Shown here piece after piece: positions 62,436 through 64,000 of a stretch of DNA of 64,000 nt; the first letter of the stretch is position 1, and every line of letters begins with the position of its first letter. The notes under the pieces are model-generated. The model was not told where the DNA came from. It worked only from the letters and a program-made list of their open reading frames with translations, and ran no database searches. Made by a program: the position numbers and the translations under genes. The DNA is from Streptomyces virginiae (GTDB taxonomy: Bacteria; Actinomycetota; Actinomycetes; Streptomycetales; Streptomycetaceae), in assembly GCF_000720455.1 (NCBI RefSeq), contig NZ_JOAK01000003.1:556373-620372 (forward strand), given 5' to 3'.

Positions 62436-63194
62436 GTGAGTTGGTCAGTACCCGCATCCGCACCCACGGCCGCCAAGCTCGGTCTGCCCCACCTGGCCGA
62501 GAGCCTGAAGCAGTACGCCGGTCGGGCGGACGAAGCCAAGATGGGCTTCCTCGACCTCGTCCTGGCCGAAGAACTCGCCGTGCGTGACGACCGCCGCTTC
62601 CGCCAGGGCCTGCGGCTCTCCAAACTGCCGCACCACAAGACGCTCGACGAATACGACTTCACCTTCCAGCCCGAGCTCGACCCCCGCAAGATCAAAGACC
62701 TTGCCACCCTCGCCTTCGCCGAGGCCAAGGGGAACGCGGCTCTGCTGGGACCACCCGGAGTCGGCAAGACGCACATCGCAGTCGCTCTCTCGGTCGCTGC
62801 CTGCCGGGCCGGCTTCTCCGTCTACTTCACCACCCTCGACGACATGGTCCGACAGCTCAGGACCGCCGAGGCATCCGGGCGGCTGAACAGCAAGCAGCGC
62901 ACCTATCTCCGCCCCGGAGTCCTCGTCGTTGATGAAGTCGGCTACCAGCCGCTGGAGCGGGCCGAGGCCAACCTGGTCTTCCAGGTGATCTCCAAGCGCT
63001 ACGAAAAGGGCTCGATCATCCTGACCTCGAACAAGACCTTCAGTGAATGGGGACAGGTGTTCGGTGACGAGGTCCTCGCCACCGCCATCCTCGACCGCCT
63101 CCTGCACCACTGCGACGTCGTCTCCATCAACGGCCCCAGCTACCGACTCAAGAACCGACTCGCCGCCATCGAGCGCGATGCCAACGTGGCCTGA
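62436..63194 (+). pseudogene. istB: IstB-like ATPase of an IS21 element, frameshifted near its start
   Basis: 252 codons from a GTG at 62436. AAA+ ATPase motifs: Walker A LLGPPGVGKTHIA, Walker B VLVVDEVGYQPL, and ILTSNKTFSEWGQVFGDEVL with ATAILDRLLHHC, all typical of IstB. The natural start is probably the TTG at 62432 after GGAGGAGCCCAG, giving LSELVSTRIRT. That frame loses register one base later (an extra C near 62462), and AAKLGLPHLAESL continues in the GTG frame. If the GTG is used, a nearly complete protein could still be made. Confidence 0.75.
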
Positions 63195-63237
63195 TCAGCC
63201 GAAGTAGACGTCTCCCCATCGACATCCCGCCGGCTTC

Positions 63238-63729
63238 CTAGCCAGACCGGCGGGCGGGCAGCCCCGCCTTGGCACGCCAGTAGTCTGCGTTGCGTGGGTC
63301 CGCCAGCCATCCGATCAGGCGTTCAGCGCCTGCACGGAAGGCCTCGGGAAGCAAGGCCAGATCAGCGATGTCATGGCTGAAAACATCGACGTCGTGGGTG
63401 GCGTGATCTGTGTCGCACCAGCAGGCAACGTTCACCGCCGCGTCGACCGCGAGCTGGCCCAGGTCTGTCCACACGACCTGGAGCAGGAACTCCATCTGGT
63501 CGCTCCCGTCGGCATGCTCAATGACGTCCAGGCCGAGGATGATCGGCGTCCCTGGCTGAGGTTCAGGGCAGACCGCGTGTTCCAGAGCCCATTCCCATTC
63601 CGCCCCAGCTTCGTTGACCCGAGCCGCATCAACAGCACGGGCCCCGTCCTTCAGGGATTCCACGCCAGCAGGCGACAGGCCGGGAAACAGCGTGGTCAAG
63701 GGGATGTCGTCGAAGGCGCCTCGTTTCAT
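63238..63729 (-). CDS. Hypothetical protein
   Basis: 163 residues from the ATG at 63729. It is acidic, without signal or membrane segments. Recognisable stretches are LGLDVIEHADGSDQMEFLLQ, NVACWCDTDHATHDVDVFSH and LADPRNADYWRAKAGLP. The CWCDTDHATHD cluster (Cys2, His2) could bind metal but may be chance. I do not recognise the family. It sits alone between the IS21 remnant and an ISL3-type element. Confidence 0.6.
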   Translation of the reverse strand: MKRGAFDDIPLTTLFPGLSPAGVESLKDGARAVDAARVNEAGAEWEWALEHAVCPEPQPGTPIILGLDVIEHADGSDQMEFLLQVVWTDLGQLAVDAAVNVACWCDTDHATHDVDVFSHDIADLALLPEAFRAGAERLIGWLADPRNADYWRAKAGLPARRSG

Positions 63730-63839
63730 GCGTCGATCATCAGGTCTCTCCGGCTCACAAGCCAGGAGTTTCTGCCCCGAGGCTTTCTCCGTCCTCACAA
63801 GACGGCCCTTGGACGGCCGCCAAGCTGAGCACGTTCATC

Positions 63840-64000
63840 GGCTCTGTCGCTGATCTTGTGATGCTGTGCGGCTGAGCTGGGCAGCCTCTCGGTGTGCGGT
63901 TCTGGGGGTTTGGTGCGGTTGTTTCCGTATCTGTCGGGTGTGGTGGTGGAGTCGATCTCACGGGACGCGGGTGTGGTCACGTTTCGTACGCGAGCCCGGG
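63840..64000 (+). mobile_element. ISL3-family insertion sequence, left end (runs off the window)
   Basis: Begins with GGCTCTGTCGCTGATCTTGTG, a terminal repeat of the GGCTCTGT type found at ISL3 elements, and contains the transposase start at 63892. The right end is beyond the window. Confidence 0.6.
63892..64000 (+). CDS. ISL3-family transposase (N-terminal part)
   Basis: Starts at GTG 63892, or GTG 63913, and runs off the window. It reads LVRLFPYLSGVVVESISRDA and GVVTFRTRAR. The LLFPHLxxVxVExV pattern is the usual beginning of ISL3 transposases, before the zinc-ribbon domain that would lie outside the window. Confidence 0.6.
   Translation, partial: MCGSGGLVRLFPYLSGVVVESISRDAGVVTFRTRAR

Larger units (their letters stand above)
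62140..63194 (+). mobile_element. IS21-family remnant (istB region)
   Basis: It comprises a frameshifted small gene and an istB gene in one reading direction with overlapping stop/start. The istA transposase and recognisable terminal repeats are not present. Both genes carry a one-base frameshift, so the element is dead. Confidence 0.55.

Overview
The window is high-GC actinobacterial DNA, almost certainly a Streptomyces chromosome, probably an arm or other accessory stretch. The evidence is very strong G/C at third codon positions, frequent GTG/TTG starts, Streptomyces-type families (SigB/F/G sigma, DUF6479-like, DUF6480-like, LitR/CarH, extracellular CphE-type cyanophycinase) and many decayed genes and mobile-element scars. 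Function calls rest on reading motifs in the translations; no database search was run.

Layout. 1-3.2 kb: 5' end of a stress sigma factor, AI-2E family transporter, small hydrophilic protein, a decayed SpoIIE phosphatase and an ATP-binding anti-sigma-type kinase. 3.2-11.8 kb: an envelope/glycan locus with a GT87-like mannosyltransferase, membrane sulfite-oxidase-type molybdoprotein, methyltransferase, DUF2064 and GT2 glycosyltransferases, a two-component system and a nucleotide-sugar epimerase. 11.8-17.4 kb: HEAT-repeat protein, an orphan eCIS-type DUF4157 protein with a C-terminal domain of unknown function, a foldback MITE and a quinone reductase.

17.4-31 kb: a dormancy/hypoxia island. It holds phosphoketolase, two tandem universal stress proteins, a STAS protein, a PPOx-fold protein, a DevS-like haem-GAF histidine kinase, a DevR-like regulator and pyruvate phosphate dikinase, plus truncated pyruvate formate-lyase and AdhE-type alcohol dehydrogenase. 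Palindromes close to GGGACC-N3/4-GGCCCT recur in its promoters, often as pairs about 22 bp apart, so the island looks like one DevR/DosR-type regulon.

31-35 kb: DUF4383 membrane protein, SDR, DUF6480-like peptide, a MerR-controlled oxidoreductase and two decayed small genes. 35.1-42.9 kb: a compact locus with two secreted cyanophycinase-family proteins, a polar amino-acid ABC transporter, an M20 peptidase and an RpiR regulator; it reads as an extracellular cyanophycin or beta-aspartyl-peptide scavenging system. 43.2-50.5 kb: MarR/MMPL efflux pair, carotenoid crtU remnant and two unusual glycosyltransferases. 50.6-53.9 kb: LitR/CarH-like B12-binding regulator, ECF sigma factor and divergent RskA-like anti-sigma.

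53.9-64 kb: recombination scar tissue. A P-type ATPase fragment is fused to a two-spacer type I-E-like CRISPR relic, which is itself fused to a beheaded tyrosine integrase with its accessory gene. Then come an alpha/beta hydrolase, quinone reductase, decayed aldo/keto reductase, SDR/TetR pair, TetR and MFS fragments, a frameshifted IS21 remnant, a hypothetical gene and the left end of an ISL3-type insertion sequence.
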